Counted from the first letter of the stretch, positions 34,393-43,751 are shown. The stretch: DNA of 64,000 nucleotides from Pseudomonadota bacterium (GCA_023451825.1 JAEXYA010000059.1:45903-109902), one strand, 5' to 3'. Notes: generated from the letters alone by a model not told the origin. Program-made: numbers and translations.

Positions 34393-34664
34393 TTTTTGAT
34401 TGGCGCGACCGATGCCCCGTTTCGGCATCCGCTGCTATCAGCCTCGCGCCAAACGATGCCCGCTCCGGCGAGACGAGATTGCCGCCCGAGCTTGCGACCG
34501 CAATGATGACGGTCGCGACTGGCCACTGCCCCGTGCCGGCAGGCCAACCCGTAAACCACACTCAGGTATTGTTCCGTTGCTGTTGCCGGCTGGTGACAGC
34601 CACCCTCGCTGAGATTCGCTAGAGTTTTCCCGACCGCCGGATTCTGGGCGGCCGAAGGTTCTCG

Positions 34665-35471
34665 ATGCGACAGTATGGATTGGCATTGTTGATCGCGATG
34701 TCCGGCGTGGCGCCTGCCATGGCGGCCGATCTGCCGTCGCGTATCGTCGCCAAGGCGCCTGCCGTGACCGACCCCGCGTATAACTGGGGTGGATGGTACG
34801 CTGGCGGACATATCGGCGGAGCCTGGGGCACGAGCGATGTCGGCAACGCCTTCGTCAATGGCACAGCCCCGATCGCCAACCAGCAGACCTTTGCCGCAAC
34901 ATCACCACAGCTCAATCCGACCGGTTTCAGCGGCGGTGGTCAGATCGGCTACAATCATCAGGTTGATCGCTGGCTGTTCGGCATCGAGGCCGATGCCGGC
35001 TATACCGGCCTACGCCAGAGCCGCAGCGTGACCGCTGCCTTTCCGGCGGGCAACGGCGCATTCACAACGACGAGCTCGATCGGGAGCGACTGGATGGCCA
35101 CGCTGCGCCCCCGCGCTGGCTATACGGTCGATCGAACGCTGCTTTATCTGACGGGCGGCCTCGCCCTCACCGACCTCAACTTCGCTTCATCCTATGCAGA
35201 CACGGCCGGACAGAGCGCCGCGGCCGGCTTCAGCAAAACCAGAGTCGGCTGGGTCGCGGGCGCAGGCATCGAACACGCCTTCACCAAGAACTGGAGCGCC
35301 AAGGTCGAATATCTCTATGCGGATTTCGGCAAGCAGTCTGTGGCAACGCCGATCGTTTCAGGCGCTGGCGCAACCAACGGACTGATCGCGCAGGACGTCG
35401 ATCTGAAGACGAGCACGGTCCGTGGCGGTCTGAACTATCACTTCAGCGGTCCGCCATTCGGCAAATACTGA
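34665..35471 (+). CDS. Outer-membrane beta-barrel protein, Omp25/Omp31 family
   Basis: A 268-aa protein with a Sec signal of about 20 residues ending AMA-ADLP. The mature start NWGGWYAGGHIGGAWG is the hallmark of the eight-stranded porin-like proteins of Rhizobiales. Alternating aromatic strands run to the C-terminus (GGLNYHF), although a further PPFGKY follows the usual last strand. It probably gives outer-membrane stability rather than a specific channel. It has its own transcription unit. Confidence 0.9.
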   Translation: MRQYGLALLIAMSGVAPAMAADLPSRIVAKAPAVTDPAYNWGGWYAGGHIGGAWGTSDVGNAFVNGTAPIANQQTFAATSPQLNPTGFSGGGQIGYNHQVDRWLFGIEADAGYTGLRQSRSVTAAFPAGNGAFTTTSSIGSDWMATLRPRAGYTVDRTLLYLTGGLALTDLNFASSYADTAGQSAAAGFSKTRVGWVAGAGIEHAFTKNWSAKVEYLYADFGKQSVATPIVSGAGATNGLIAQDVDLKTSTVRGGLNYHFSGPPFGKY

Positions 35472-35507
35472 CGGCAGTGATATCGCGACCGCCAATGCGC
35501 GACATGC

Positions 35508-35732
35508 TCAGCCGGCAAGCGCCATTTGCTTTGTCGCCACCGGAAATGCCTCAACGGTTATGGTCCAGCGCAGCGGCCAGCAGGTCAGGTCGGGACGCAC
35601 CGCATGCACATAGCCGCCGATATAGGCGCCATCGGTCGCTTCACTGAAACGCTCATCAACCATCTCACCGTAAAGATGCGCCATCCGGCAGCGACGCATC
35701 TGCGCATAAGACGTCGTTTCGTATTTGGCCAA
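35508..35732 (-). CDS. Hypothetical protein, 74 aa
   Basis: A TTG start at 35732 follows GGGAGGCCTGA. The product has no signal, no membrane segment and an even mix of residues (YETTSYAQMRRCRMAHLYGE). It is convergent with the outer-membrane protein gene. No family recognised; coding is supported mainly by the ribosome site. Confidence 0.45.
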   Translation of the reverse strand: MAKYETTSYAQMRRCRMAHLYGEMVDERFSEATDGAYIGGYVHAVRPDLTCWPLRWTITVEAFPVATKQMALAG

Positions 35733-35841
35733 TCAGGCCTCCCGCTCTTCAAGTTGCTCCAATACGAGCGTCAGTGAGTCGCGGTTAACAAACCTTCAAG
35801 TGTTGATCGGAGCAGCGCCTGCTGCCGAGACGCGCAGTTGC

Positions 35842-36069
35842 TCAGCAACGGGCCTCTTCTGCCGCAAACACAAGGCTGAGCGCCTGCCGTGGCGGCGTCA
35901 GCCTGAGAAGGCGGCGTGCTTGGCAATGGGGGCAAACAAAGGTTCTGACCTCGCCCCCGCTGCCATCCGATTCGATCTTCATCAGAAACGACTGAGTGCG
36001 ACAACTCGAGCACTTCAAGTGCTCGGTCCTGATGTTGTCGTTAAGATACGCTCTGCGTCTGGAAGGCAT
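35842..36069 (-). CDS. Small zinc-ribbon protein, 75 aa
   Basis: ATG at 36069 follows GGAGATC. Two cysteine pairs, LKCSSCRTQ near residue 19 and FVCPHCQARR near 44, have the spacing of a rubredoxin-like zinc ribbon. The N-terminus is basic. Such proteins can bind nucleic acid or stabilise a partner. No named family is claimed. Confidence 0.6.
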   Translation of the reverse strand: MPSRRRAYLNDNIRTEHLKCSSCRTQSFLMKIESDGSGGEVRTFVCPHCQARRLLRLTPPRQALSLVFAAEEARC

Positions 36070-36355
36070 ATCTGATCTCCGAAACCGGCTAGGGCTTTCG
36101 CTCTCGGCGCCACATTTGGCTTGTCCGCGAGCTCCGGAATGACAACTTTAAATTGATGAATAATGACCTTGCTCGACCAAGGAATCGAGATGTATGGAGG
36201 TACCTCACTTCAGGTTGAAAATCCAGCGGCTACACGACGCAGGGGTGCTGTTTTTCGTGCACGTGTGGCATCGGGCCACTGAATTTGATTGCGATCCACG
36301 CACACGCAACTGTAGATTTTTATACCGTCACCAGTTCCAAAGCCGGGAGCGTGGC

Positions 36356-37231
36356 ATGCACAAGCGATATCAGCCGCTTAACATTCCGATCGAGATCGTC
36401 CGTACTGTCGTGGCGATTTCGGAGACCGGTTCTCTGACAAAGGCTGCCGAACGCCTCGGATTGAGTCAGCCGGCTGTGAGTTCCCAGATCAAGCGGATCC
36501 AAGGCCTGGTTGGCGGTGCGCTCTTCTCCAAGACGTCTCAGGGAACAACGGCGACACAGCTCGGCAAGCTGGTGCTGCATCAGGCACGGCGCATTCTCGA
36601 AGCCAATGACCAGATGCTGCGCATTGGAGGTGCGGCACATCTGCCGCAACCCATCCGACTAGGACTGAGTACCTTGTTCGTGCGGCAATTCCTCAGCGCG
36701 CAGCGCGCAGGAAAACTTGTCGATGTCGTCATCCATACGGACAATTCCGTCGGCATCACCAAGGGGTTGATCGACGGTTACATCGATATCGCCTACATCT
36801 TCGAAAACCCCGAGATGACCGGCGAGATCTCGCACCTTATCGTCAACGAGATGGACGAGGAATTTGTATGGGTGCGTGCCCGGGATTTTGTGCTCAGCCC
36901 CGGCGCTCCAATTCCGCTGCTGACATGGCCCGGCGACGATTTGATGATCCGTACGCTGACCCGGCATGGTCTCGCCTACAAGATCGTGTTCAATAGCCCC
37001 GATTACCATGCGAAGCTGGCAGCAGTGGAGGCCGGGATCGGAATCGCTGCGATCCCGAAGCGCATGATCCCCGAGCCGCTCGTCTGGGCGCAAGAATACT
37101 ACTTGCCGCCCCTGCCGCCGCTGAAGGCCCTGCTCTGCGCTCGGTCCAATCTGGAGAGTTCGCAGAGCACCGATCTGCTAAAGACGATGTCGGAGCGCTT
37201 CTTCGGCACGCCTCAGATCGCCAATCTGTAA
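36356..37231 (+). CDS. LysR-family transcriptional regulator
   Basis: A 291-aa regulator. The helix-turn-helix is clear (ISETGSLTKAAERLGLSQPAVSSQIKRIQ, residues about 22-50), followed by an effector domain with IRLGLSTLFVRQFL. The start at 36356 is chosen for GGGAGC six bases upstream; the frame is open back to 36194 but those codons do not look like protein. It is flanked by small unrelated genes, so its target is unknown. Confidence 0.92.
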   Translation: MHKRYQPLNIPIEIVRTVVAISETGSLTKAAERLGLSQPAVSSQIKRIQGLVGGALFSKTSQGTTATQLGKLVLHQARRILEANDQMLRIGGAAHLPQPIRLGLSTLFVRQFLSAQRAGKLVDVVIHTDNSVGITKGLIDGYIDIAYIFENPEMTGEISHLIVNEMDEEFVWVRARDFVLSPGAPIPLLTWPGDDLMIRTLTRHGLAYKIVFNSPDYHAKLAAVEAGIGIAAIPKRMIPEPLVWAQEYYLPPLPPLKALLCARSNLESSQSTDLLKTMSERFFGTPQIANL

Positions 37232-37238
37232 GGTCAGG

Positions 37239-37634
37239 TCAGCGCGGAACGAGGTAATGCGCATCCCACTCGCTACGCGGAACTTCGGCACCGAGTTGAT
37301 AGCTGAATGATTTGACGTCGAGACCATCGGACGACGTTTCGCAGACATAAGCCAGCTTGTACCATTTTCCGCCGGAGCGGATTGCGCCGCCCGGAGCCTT
37401 GATGTGGGTGCCGCGGATCACGGGGTCGGCAAACGCGTATGCAACGAACTCGTCAGGGCGATATCCCTTGTGTTCGCGGCCGACAATGCCCATTGCGCGT
37501 GCGTCACAACGTTGCTCGACCCGGGTCATCGGATCAAGTTTCAACATCTGCTCAGTCCGCGACGACCTAGCAGACGCAGGCGAAGCGCCAGCGATTCCGG
37601 CAACCACTGCAGCGCCAAGAACAATGTATTTCAT
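37239..37634 (-). CDS. DUF930 domain-containing exported protein
   Basis: A 131-aa protein with a Sec signal of about 22 residues (KYIVLGAAVVAGIAGASPASA). The mature part begins EQMLKLDPMTRVEQRCDARAM, the DUF930 signature common in Rhizobiales. Two conserved cysteines may form a disulfide. Function unknown. The start at 37634 is set by the signal peptide. It ends 7 bases from the convergent LysR gene. Confidence 0.8.
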   Translation of the reverse strand: MKYIVLGAAVVAGIAGASPASARSSRTEQMLKLDPMTRVEQRCDARAMGIVGREHKGYRPDEFVAYAFADPVIRGTHIKAPGGAIRSGGKWYKLAYVCETSSDGLDVKSFSYQLGAEVPRSEWDAHYLVPR

Positions 37635-37795
37635 AGACTTGTATCTGGAACCTGAGACGAACTGGGAAGAAAGCTTTCGACCCAAGCTAGCACGTTCGCA
37701 GATGCGAGAAACCCCACCAGCCCAATGGCAGGGTTGCAGGTCACGATCAGCCAATGCGCTCGTAATTCACGAGCTTGTAGCATTCGGCGCGTCGA

Positions 37796-38017
37796 TCAGG
37801 ATTTGAACACTCCAGTAATCTTGTCCCAGAGCGATGCATCCTGATCCGCATCGTGTTTGGATTTGTCGGGCTGCGCGGCGCTGACGGGATCTGATGCTGG
37901 AAATGTACCGTCCAAACCAGCCTTCAGGTCTTCGCTCGTCTTGCGATCTGCCTTCGCCGCTTCTTTGACGCCCTCGGCGTATTTGTCGTGTGGTGCGGGA
38001 TCGAACTTCTCAGCCAT
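37796..38017 (-). CDS. Hypothetical hydrophilic protein, 73 aa
   Basis: ATG at 38017 follows GGAGAAGACG. The product is very polar (many Lys, Asp, Ala) with PASDPVSAAQP in the middle and a short amphipathic end LWDKITGVFKS. This resembles small stress-linked, partly disordered proteins of Bradyrhizobium relatives. No signal or membrane segment. Role unknown. Confidence 0.65.
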   Translation of the reverse strand: MAEKFDPAPHDKYAEGVKEAAKADRKTSEDLKAGLDGTFPASDPVSAAQPDKSKHDADQDASLWDKITGVFKS

Positions 38018-38079
38018 GATCGTCTTCTCCGTTCGAGAGAAAACGTATGCGAAAGTAAGAGGTTCCGGCGTGCGACAGT

Positions 38080-38748
38080 TCAGTCGAGGCCGCGTTCGCG
38101 GCTCAGCTTCACCATTTCCTGGATAAACAGCGCCTTCTGCTTGTCATCGAGCACCGCATAGAGCGGCTCCGCGGCGTCGGCCACAGCACGCTGATCGCCC
38201 GCGCGGTCATTCAGGAACTGAGCCTCATTGCGCATCTGCTCGATGATGTCGTCCGGCGGATCGCGCTGGGCCCGTGCAACGCGGAGTTTCAGCCGTTCGG
38301 CGCCGTTGTTGCCGAGCGTATGCATGGCGTCGCTGAAGCCGGTCCAACTCTTCTCCTGCTCCGGCGTCAAATTGAGCGACGTCTTGATCCTCGTGATGTT
38401 CGCATCGCTGTTGGCGACAATCTGCTCGGCGGTCAGCTCCGGTGTCTGCTCGGCCCCCTTCTTGCCTTTCTTCGCCTTGCTCTGCTTGGCATTGGACTGA
38501 GCGCCGGAGACCGGGCCGCGTACGCTATTGTTGTTCGAGGGCACGCCGAGCACACCGCCAACGGCCCCGACAACGCCGCCAATCGCGCCGCCCAGAACGC
38601 CGCCGATCGGTCCAGCCGCGCGATTGCCGTCACGAGCGCCCTGCTGCATGCCTTGCACCAGACCCTGAGCATGAACCGCGCCCGCGTATGGCAGCGACAG
38701 CACAACGGCGACACACAGTACAGAACGCAGTCGGGACGATCGGATCAT
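38080..38748 (-). CDS. LTXXQ-motif (Spy/CpxP-like) periplasmic protein
   Basis: A 222-aa exported protein. The start at 38748 is chosen because GGAG lies six bases upstream, and it gives a signal of about 27 residues ending VHA. A glycine-rich segment (GGVLGGAIGGVVGAVGGVLG, about residues 48-68) is followed by a Lys-rich stretch and a helical domain with LNLTPEQEKSW, the LTxxQ motif. Spy and CpxP relatives act as envelope chaperones or stress sensors. The glycine-zipper-like part is unusual for this family and hints at membrane association. Confidence 0.8.
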   Translation of the reverse strand: MIRSSRLRSVLCVAVVLSLPYAGAVHAQGLVQGMQQGARDGNRAAGPIGGVLGGAIGGVVGAVGGVLGVPSNNNSVRGPVSGAQSNAKQSKAKKGKKGAEQTPELTAEQIVANSDANITRIKTSLNLTPEQEKSWTGFSDAMHTLGNNGAERLKLRVARAQRDPPDDIIEQMRNEAQFLNDRAGDQRAVADAAEPLYAVLDDKQKALFIQEMVKLSRERGLD

Positions 38749-38961
38749 CGGCATCTCCATTGCCGCTTTTGCGGCGCAACAAATCCGCAGGTCGGAATCT
38801 GCAGGTGATCAGAATATGCTTCGCTTCGGCCAAGTCCACCCGTGGCGTCATGCGGCGCCTGCGACAGCCGATGTGGACCTCATCGCACCAAGCCTGTTAG
38901 ATCAATATGGCCCGGCGAGACACGTCGGCGCATCACGGATAGAATCTTTCAAGGGGTGGAA

Positions 38962-39951
38962 ATGGCGACCAACAAGAAGAAACTTCTGATCACCGAGTCC
39001 CTGTCGTCGCAAGGTCGTGCATTGTTCGCCGAGCGCGGGGACATCGAGATCATCAACTTCAGCAATCTGATTTCCGCGCCCGATTTCCTCAAGCTGATCG
39101 AGGACAACGCGCCGGTACATGGCGCCGCGCTCGGTGCCACTCGGTTCGGCGCACCTGAGCTGGAAGCCAGCAAGGAGCTACAAGTCGTTGCGCGTATCGG
39201 CGTTGGTTATGACGCCGTGGATGTGCCGGCGCTGAGCACGCGCAAAGTGCCGCTGATGATTGCCGGCACGGCCAATTCGCCCTCCGTCGCCGAGCAGGCC
39301 TTGTTCATGATGCTGACGCTTGCAAAACGTGCGGCCGAGCTGCACGCCATGGTCAAGGACGGCAACTGGGCCACGCGCTTCACGGCGCTGCCCTTCGACC
39401 TGTTCGGCAAGACCGTTCTCATCGTCGGCTTCGGCCGTATCGGCAGCCGCACGGCGACGCGCTGCCAGGCGATGGAAATGAACGTGCGGGTTTACGATCC
39501 CTATGTCTCCGCTGACGCCATCAAGGCTGCAGGCTATGAGCCGGTGAAGGACCTCGATGCCGCGGTGGCGCAGGCTGATTTCGTCACTCTGCACTGCCCG
39601 AAGACGCCGGAGACCACCGGCCTGTTCGACGCCGCACGCATCGGCAAGATGAAGCCGACGGCCTATCTCATCAACACGGCCCGCGGCGGCATCGTGGTGG
39701 AAGCAGCGCTTTATGACGCCCTGACCTCGGGCAAGCTGGCCGGCGCCGGCCTTGATGTGTTCGAAGCCGAACCGCCGCCGCTCGGCCACGCGCTGTTCGA
39801 ACTCCCCAATGTTATCATTGCCCCCCACGTCGCCGGCGTCACCCGCGAAGCCCTCGACCGTATGGGCCTGCAGACTGCCCGCAACATGCTGAGCGCGCTG
39901 GACGGTGAGCCGATCCGCGCCAATGTGGTGAATGCGGACGTCCTGAACTGA
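38962..39951 (+). CDS. D-2-hydroxyacid dehydrogenase (NAD-dependent)
   Basis: A 329-aa protein of the phosphoglycerate/glycerate dehydrogenase family. The NAD motif GFGRIGS is near residue 155, and the catalytic Arg, Glu and His lie in NTARGG, EAEPPP and APHVAGVT. The start at 38962 follows AAGGGGTGG. It lacks the ACT domain of SerA. It may interconvert hydroxypyruvate/glycerate or a similar pair. The gene stands alone, divergent from the LTXXQ gene. Confidence 0.92.
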   Translation: MATNKKKLLITESLSSQGRALFAERGDIEIINFSNLISAPDFLKLIEDNAPVHGAALGATRFGAPELEASKELQVVARIGVGYDAVDVPALSTRKVPLMIAGTANSPSVAEQALFMMLTLAKRAAELHAMVKDGNWATRFTALPFDLFGKTVLIVGFGRIGSRTATRCQAMEMNVRVYDPYVSADAIKAAGYEPVKDLDAAVAQADFVTLHCPKTPETTGLFDAARIGKMKPTAYLINTARGGIVVEAALYDALTSGKLAGAGLDVFEAEPPPLGHALFELPNVIIAPHVAGVTREALDRMGLQTARNMLSALDGEPIRANVVNADVLN

Positions 39952-40106
39952 CGCCCCTCCGGTCCGGCGCTCATGAAAATGGTCGCCGGACCGCCCCAAA
40001 AGTGCCACAGGCGTTGTGAAAGTGTCATATGCACCGGCGAGTTGCCGGCCAGTAACACTCAGATCTGCCTTAAGACTTGCCTTTTGGATGTGCCGGGAGC
40101 CTCACC

Positions 40107-40631
40107 TTGACCCAGAACGATCCGACCGATCACGCCCTTGCCGCTATCGCCAGCATACTCGACAGCAAGGAGTCCTCGCTGTCTCGGATTGCTGACGCTG
40201 AACCGACCGGCAATCACGAGCATGAGACCGTGACCGTTGTCGCCGAACGCGTCACGGTGACCGTCGAGCAGGAAACGGTCATCGCCGAAATCGAGGCGCC
40301 GACGACGGCACCTGAGGCGGAAATCGACGCGGCGCCACAGCTGGTTGCGATCGCGCCCGCCGAGGTCGATGGCTATACCCGCCTCGGACCTGGCCCGCTT
40401 GACGCCATCCGCTTCCGCTGGACAGCCCGGCGCGACGAGGATGGCCAGTATTTTGTCGATGAGACCATCGGAAGCCATTCCCGCCCGCTGACATCAGGGC
40501 CGATGCCGCAGCACGAAGTCGTCGCCTTCATCAACGCGCGCGAAACTGCGTCACGCGAACGCTTTCAGAGCCTGAAGCGCCAAATGACGCTCAGCCGCCA
40601 GCCGGAAGCCCAGGCTGTCGTCGACAACTGA
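40107..40631 (+). CDS. Hypothetical protein, 174 aa
   Basis: The frame starts with TTG at 40107 behind CCGGGAGCC; another TTG lies 30 bases upstream. The product has an acidic, Thr/Val/Glu-rich N-terminal half (VTVVAERVTVTVEQETV) and a more structured C-terminal half with FRWTARRDEDGQYFVDETIG and a basic helix (ERFQSLKRQM). No membrane segment or motif. I do not recognise it. Confidence 0.65.
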   Translation: MTQNDPTDHALAAIASILDSKESSLSRIADAEPTGNHEHETVTVVAERVTVTVEQETVIAEIEAPTTAPEAEIDAAPQLVAIAPAEVDGYTRLGPGPLDAIRFRWTARRDEDGQYFVDETIGSHSRPLTSGPMPQHEVVAFINARETASRERFQSLKRQMTLSRQPEAQAVVDN

Positions 40632-40777
40632 CAAGGGCTGAACTTTTCGGAACGGCGGCATGAACCCGCCGTTTGCTCCCCACGACGAAGAAGCACAACG
40701 GTTCCGGTGAGACCCGCTCGGGAGGCGAGACGGGTCCATGAATGGGAGCCGAATGCGCAAATGTTCAGGGGACCATC

Positions 40778-41560
40778 ATGACGCGCTTCGCCGCCATTGC
40801 CGCCATCCTGCTGGCCACGACCGCCGCCCATGCCAGCGACACCTATTCGTTCGATATCGGTGGCCAGACCGTCACCATCGACGCCCCGAAGGACTGCAGC
40901 TCCGCAGACTGCGTATCGGTCTCGATCCCCGGCGTATTCGAATACAACACCAAGCGTGTCCGCCGCGACCGTGACAATCGCGAGAGCGCGCCAGCACCAA
41001 GTCCACGCGAAGAGCGCGTGCGCCCCTCCCAGCCATCCGCAACCGCTCAGCCCACGCAACCCGCTCCGGCGACCGCGCCGACGGCAAGCGCTCCTGCCGC
41101 TCCGTCAACCACGGCAAACGCGCCTGCCGCCAGTCCAGCTCCGAACACTGCTGCAAATGCCACGCCGCCCGCCGCGGACACCAAGCCAGCGCAATCGACG
41201 GTGGCTGCCAACACGCCTGCTGCCGATCCTGCGGTCAAGCCGGTGCCGACACCGGCCGCAGCCGCTTCGCCGCTCGGCATCTGGGTGACCGAAAAGAATG
41301 AAGGCAAGATCCGCATCGAAAACTGCGGAAACGATATCTGCGGCTACGCCATGGACAAGAAGACCGAGGCCAATGGCGAAAAGATCTTGATCAACATGAA
41401 GCCGGGCGACAACAAATGGGCCGGCAAGATCTACGACCCGAAGAGCGGCAGCACCTATGACTCGACCATCGCGCTCAAGGGCAATGACTCACTGCGTGTT
41501 CAGGGCTGCGCCTTCGGCGGCATGTTCTGCGGCGGCCAGACCTGGACGCGGGTGAACTAA
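40778..41560 (+). CDS. DUF2147 domain protein with long Ala/Pro linker
   Basis: A 260-aa exported protein. The signal of about 19 residues ends AHA. An N-terminal part with two cysteines in CSSADC is followed by about 100 residues made mostly of Ala, Pro and Thr, and then a DUF2147 domain starting GIWVTEKNEGKIRIENCGNDICGYA. DUF2147 proteins are small lipocalin-like periplasmic proteins with poorly known roles. The start at 40778 has AGGGGACC upstream. The linker could span peptidoglycan. Confidence 0.85.
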   Translation: MTRFAAIAAILLATTAAHASDTYSFDIGGQTVTIDAPKDCSSADCVSVSIPGVFEYNTKRVRRDRDNRESAPAPSPREERVRPSQPSATAQPTQPAPATAPTASAPAAPSTTANAPAASPAPNTAANATPPAADTKPAQSTVAANTPAADPAVKPVPTPAAAASPLGIWVTEKNEGKIRIENCGNDICGYAMDKKTEANGEKILINMKPGDNKWAGKIYDPKSGSTYDSTIALKGNDSLRVQGCAFGGMFCGGQTWTRVN

Positions 41561-41570
41561 GTCGCTGAAG

Positions 41571-41647
41571 GGTGGGCAAAGCGCAGCGTGCCCACCATCG
41601 TCGACTCAGCACTTGGAGGTGGGCACGCTACGCTTAGCCCACCCTAC
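41571..41647. repeat. Palindromic intergenic repeat, family D
   Basis: GGTGGGCAAAGCGCAGCGTGCCCACC and GGTGGGCACGCTACGCTTAGCCCACC are imperfect inverted copies of each other around a 25-base centre. It lies between convergent genes 11 bases past a stop codon and could act in transcription termination. Confidence 0.88.
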
Positions 41648-41655
41648 AATCGAGA

Positions 41656-42060
41656 CTAACCGACGGCCTTACCATACTGCTCGTCGGTCACTTTCTCCAT
41701 CCAATCAGCCGTCTTGCCATCAAGCGCTTCCTGCATGGCGATATGGACCATACCGGTCTCCGGCGCAGCACCGTGCCAGTGCTTTTCGCCCGGCGGAATC
41801 CACACGGTATCGCCCGGCTTGATCTCGACGATCGCCTGCCCCTCCGTCTGGAAGCGACCGGCGCCCGACAGCACATAGAGCGTCTGGCCGAATGGATGCG
41901 TGTGCCAGGCCGTGCGCGCGCCAGGCTCGAAGCTCACGCGAAAGGTCACCAGCCGCGCCGGCGCTTCGGCGACGATGACTGGGTCCTGCCAAACCGTGCC
42001 GGTGAAATACTCTTCGGGCGCCCGTTTGGTCGGACGCGAACCTGCAGGAAACAGCTTCAT
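41656..42060 (-). CDS. Cupin-domain protein
   Basis: A 134-aa single-cupin protein. The two metal motifs are visible: WHTHPFGQTLYVLSGAG near residue 52 and PGDTVWIPPGEKHWHGA near 82, with three histidines and a glutamine at the usual glutamate site. Relatives include carboxymuconolactone-linked cupins and quercetinase-like proteins. It lies 23 bases past the RraA-like gene on the same strand, so both are likely cotranscribed. The reaction is unknown. Confidence 0.88.
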   Translation of the reverse strand: MKLFPAGSRPTKRAPEEYFTGTVWQDPVIVAEAPARLVTFRVSFEPGARTAWHTHPFGQTLYVLSGAGRFQTEGQAIVEIKPGDTVWIPPGEKHWHGAAPETGMVHIAMQEALDGKTADWMEKVTDEQYGKAVG

Positions 42061-42083
42061 GGCAAGGTCTCGCTTTCGTCTTG

Positions 42084-42782
42084 TTACTTCTTCGACGCGG
42101 CGTAGCGCGCCTTGGTCTCGGCATTCATGGGATAGAGACCCGGCAGCGCGGCACCGTTATTCACCTCGTTGACGATCCAGGCTTCCATGCGCTCCTGCTC
42201 TTCGCCTTCGGCGAGAACGTGCTCAAGGAACGCCTTCGGGATGACGACGGCACCATCCTGATCGGCGACGATGATGTCATCCGGGAAAACGGCAACGCCG
42301 CCGCAACCGATCGGTTCGCCCCAGCCGACGAAAGTGAGCCCCGTCACCGAGGCCGGCGCCGCAAAGCCATCGCACCACACGGGAAGATTGGTGCCGAGCA
42401 CGCCTTCGATGTCACGGACGACGCCATCGGAAACAAGAGCGGACACGCCGCGCTTCTGCATGCGGGCGCAGAGGATGTCGCCAAAAATCCCGGCATCGGT
42501 GATGCCCATGGCATCGACCACGGCGATGCAGCCTTCGGGCATGGCTTCGATAGCGGTACGGGTCGAGATCGGCGACGACCAGGATTCCGGCGTGGCGAGG
42601 TCTTCACGCGCCGGCACGAAACGCAGCGTGAAGGCCGGACCGACGAGGCGCGGCATGCCCGGGCGCAACGGCTTGGCGCCCCGCATCCAGACGTTCCGCA
42701 GTCCTTTCTTCAGCAGCACCGTGGTGATGGTGGCGGTGGAGATCTTGGACAGGGTGGCAACGACTTCGGGAGACAGGGACAT
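42084..42782 (-). CDS. RraA-family protein (HMG/CHA aldolase-like)
   Basis: A 232-aa member of the RraA/DlpA family. The conserved region IAVVDAMG, GDILCARMQKRGVSALVSDGVVRD has the Arg and Asp used for metal and pyruvate binding in 4-hydroxy-4-methyl-2-oxoglutarate aldolases, then PVWCDG. Annotators often call it regulator of RNase E activity A, but without RNase E partners the aldolase or oxaloacetate decarboxylase role is more likely. It is divergent from pxpB and paired with a cupin gene. Confidence 0.87.
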   Translation of the reverse strand: MSLSPEVVATLSKISTATITTVLLKKGLRNVWMRGAKPLRPGMPRLVGPAFTLRFVPAREDLATPESWSSPISTRTAIEAMPEGCIAVVDAMGITDAGIFGDILCARMQKRGVSALVSDGVVRDIEGVLGTNLPVWCDGFAAPASVTGLTFVGWGEPIGCGGVAVFPDDIIVADQDGAVVIPKAFLEHVLAEGEEQERMEAWIVNEVNNGAALPGLYPMNAETKARYAASKK

Positions 42783-43019
42783 GCGCGGAGCTTTCCGTCA
42801 GAGGATGTTCAGGCCGCGCATCTTGCGGTGGAATGCCACGACGTCAAGAGGCGCCATGCGGCGCCAATCCCCGCAGCGCGGAATGCATTGCGATCACCGC
42901 AGCTTATCGCGCTTATGCGTTTTAATTTATTGAAGATGTGCAGCTATTTCGACATCGCGAATTCCACTCGCCGGCAAAACGCGTTATGCAGGGTCCTCAA
43001 GTGACAGACGTGAGACGCC

Positions 43020-43751
43020 ATGGCCGCAGCTCTCTCCCCGCCCCGCATCCTGCCTTCCGGCGATGCCGCTATCACGGTCGAATTCAGCCGCACCATCGAT
43101 GACCACGCCAATCGCCGCGTGCTTGCGCTGGACAAGCTTGTCGCGGCCGAACAATTGGCGGCGGTCACCGAGACCGTGCCGACCTATCGCTCGCTGCTCG
43201 TGCATTACGATCCGCTGCAGATCGATTTTGATGCGCTTGGCGAGAAGCTGACCGAGCTTGCACTCAAGCCGTTACCGGACGCCAAAGCCGCCCGGCGATG
43301 GCGCATTCCGGTGGCTTACGGCGGCGAGAACGGAATCGATCTCGAAGACGTCGCCAAGGCGCTCGCCATCACGCCCGACGAAGTCGTCTCGCGACATGTC
43401 GCCGGCGATTACAAGGTCGCCATGATCGGCTTCACGCCGGGCTGGTCCTATCTCAGCGGCCTGCCCAGCGACATGCAGATGGGGCGTCGGCAAAATCCGC
43501 GGCTGCTGACGCCAGCCGGCACGATTTCGATCGGCGGCATCCAGACCGGCGTGCAATGCCTCGCCGGCCCCAGCGGCTGGCACCTGCTCGGCCGGACACC
43601 GGTGCGCACCTATCAACTCGGTCGCGATCCGATCTTTCTGCTCGAACCCGGTGATGCCATCACCTTTGCAGCGATCGACGAGAAGGCTTTCGCCGAGCAG
43701 GACCGCGCAGCCGAGGCTGGAGAATTCGTTGCCGAGTTGATCACGTCATGA
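43020..43751 (+). CDS. pxpB: 5-oxoprolinase subunit B (KipI family)
   Basis: A 243-aa protein of the allophanate hydrolase subunit 1 (KipI) family. Signatures are GDAAITVEFS near the N-terminus and MIGFTPGWSYLSGLP followed by PRLLTPAGTISIGGIQTGV. With PxpC and PxpA it hydrolyses 5-oxoproline (pyroglutamate) to glutamate using ATP. The stop overlaps the pxpC start by four bases. Confidence 0.92.
   Translation: MAAALSPPRILPSGDAAITVEFSRTIDDHANRRVLALDKLVAAEQLAAVTETVPTYRSLLVHYDPLQIDFDALGEKLTELALKPLPDAKAARRWRIPVAYGGENGIDLEDVAKALAITPDEVVSRHVAGDYKVAMIGFTPGWSYLSGLPSDMQMGRRQNPRLLTPAGTISIGGIQTGVQCLAGPSGWHLLGRTPVRTYQLGRDPIFLLEPGDAITFAAIDEKAFAEQDRAAEAGEFVAELITS

Noticed and set aside
42084..42782. RraA as a true inhibitor of RNase E
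   Set aside because: The context is catabolic, and aldolase-type residues are kept; the RNase E role is limited to some gammaproteobacterial relatives.
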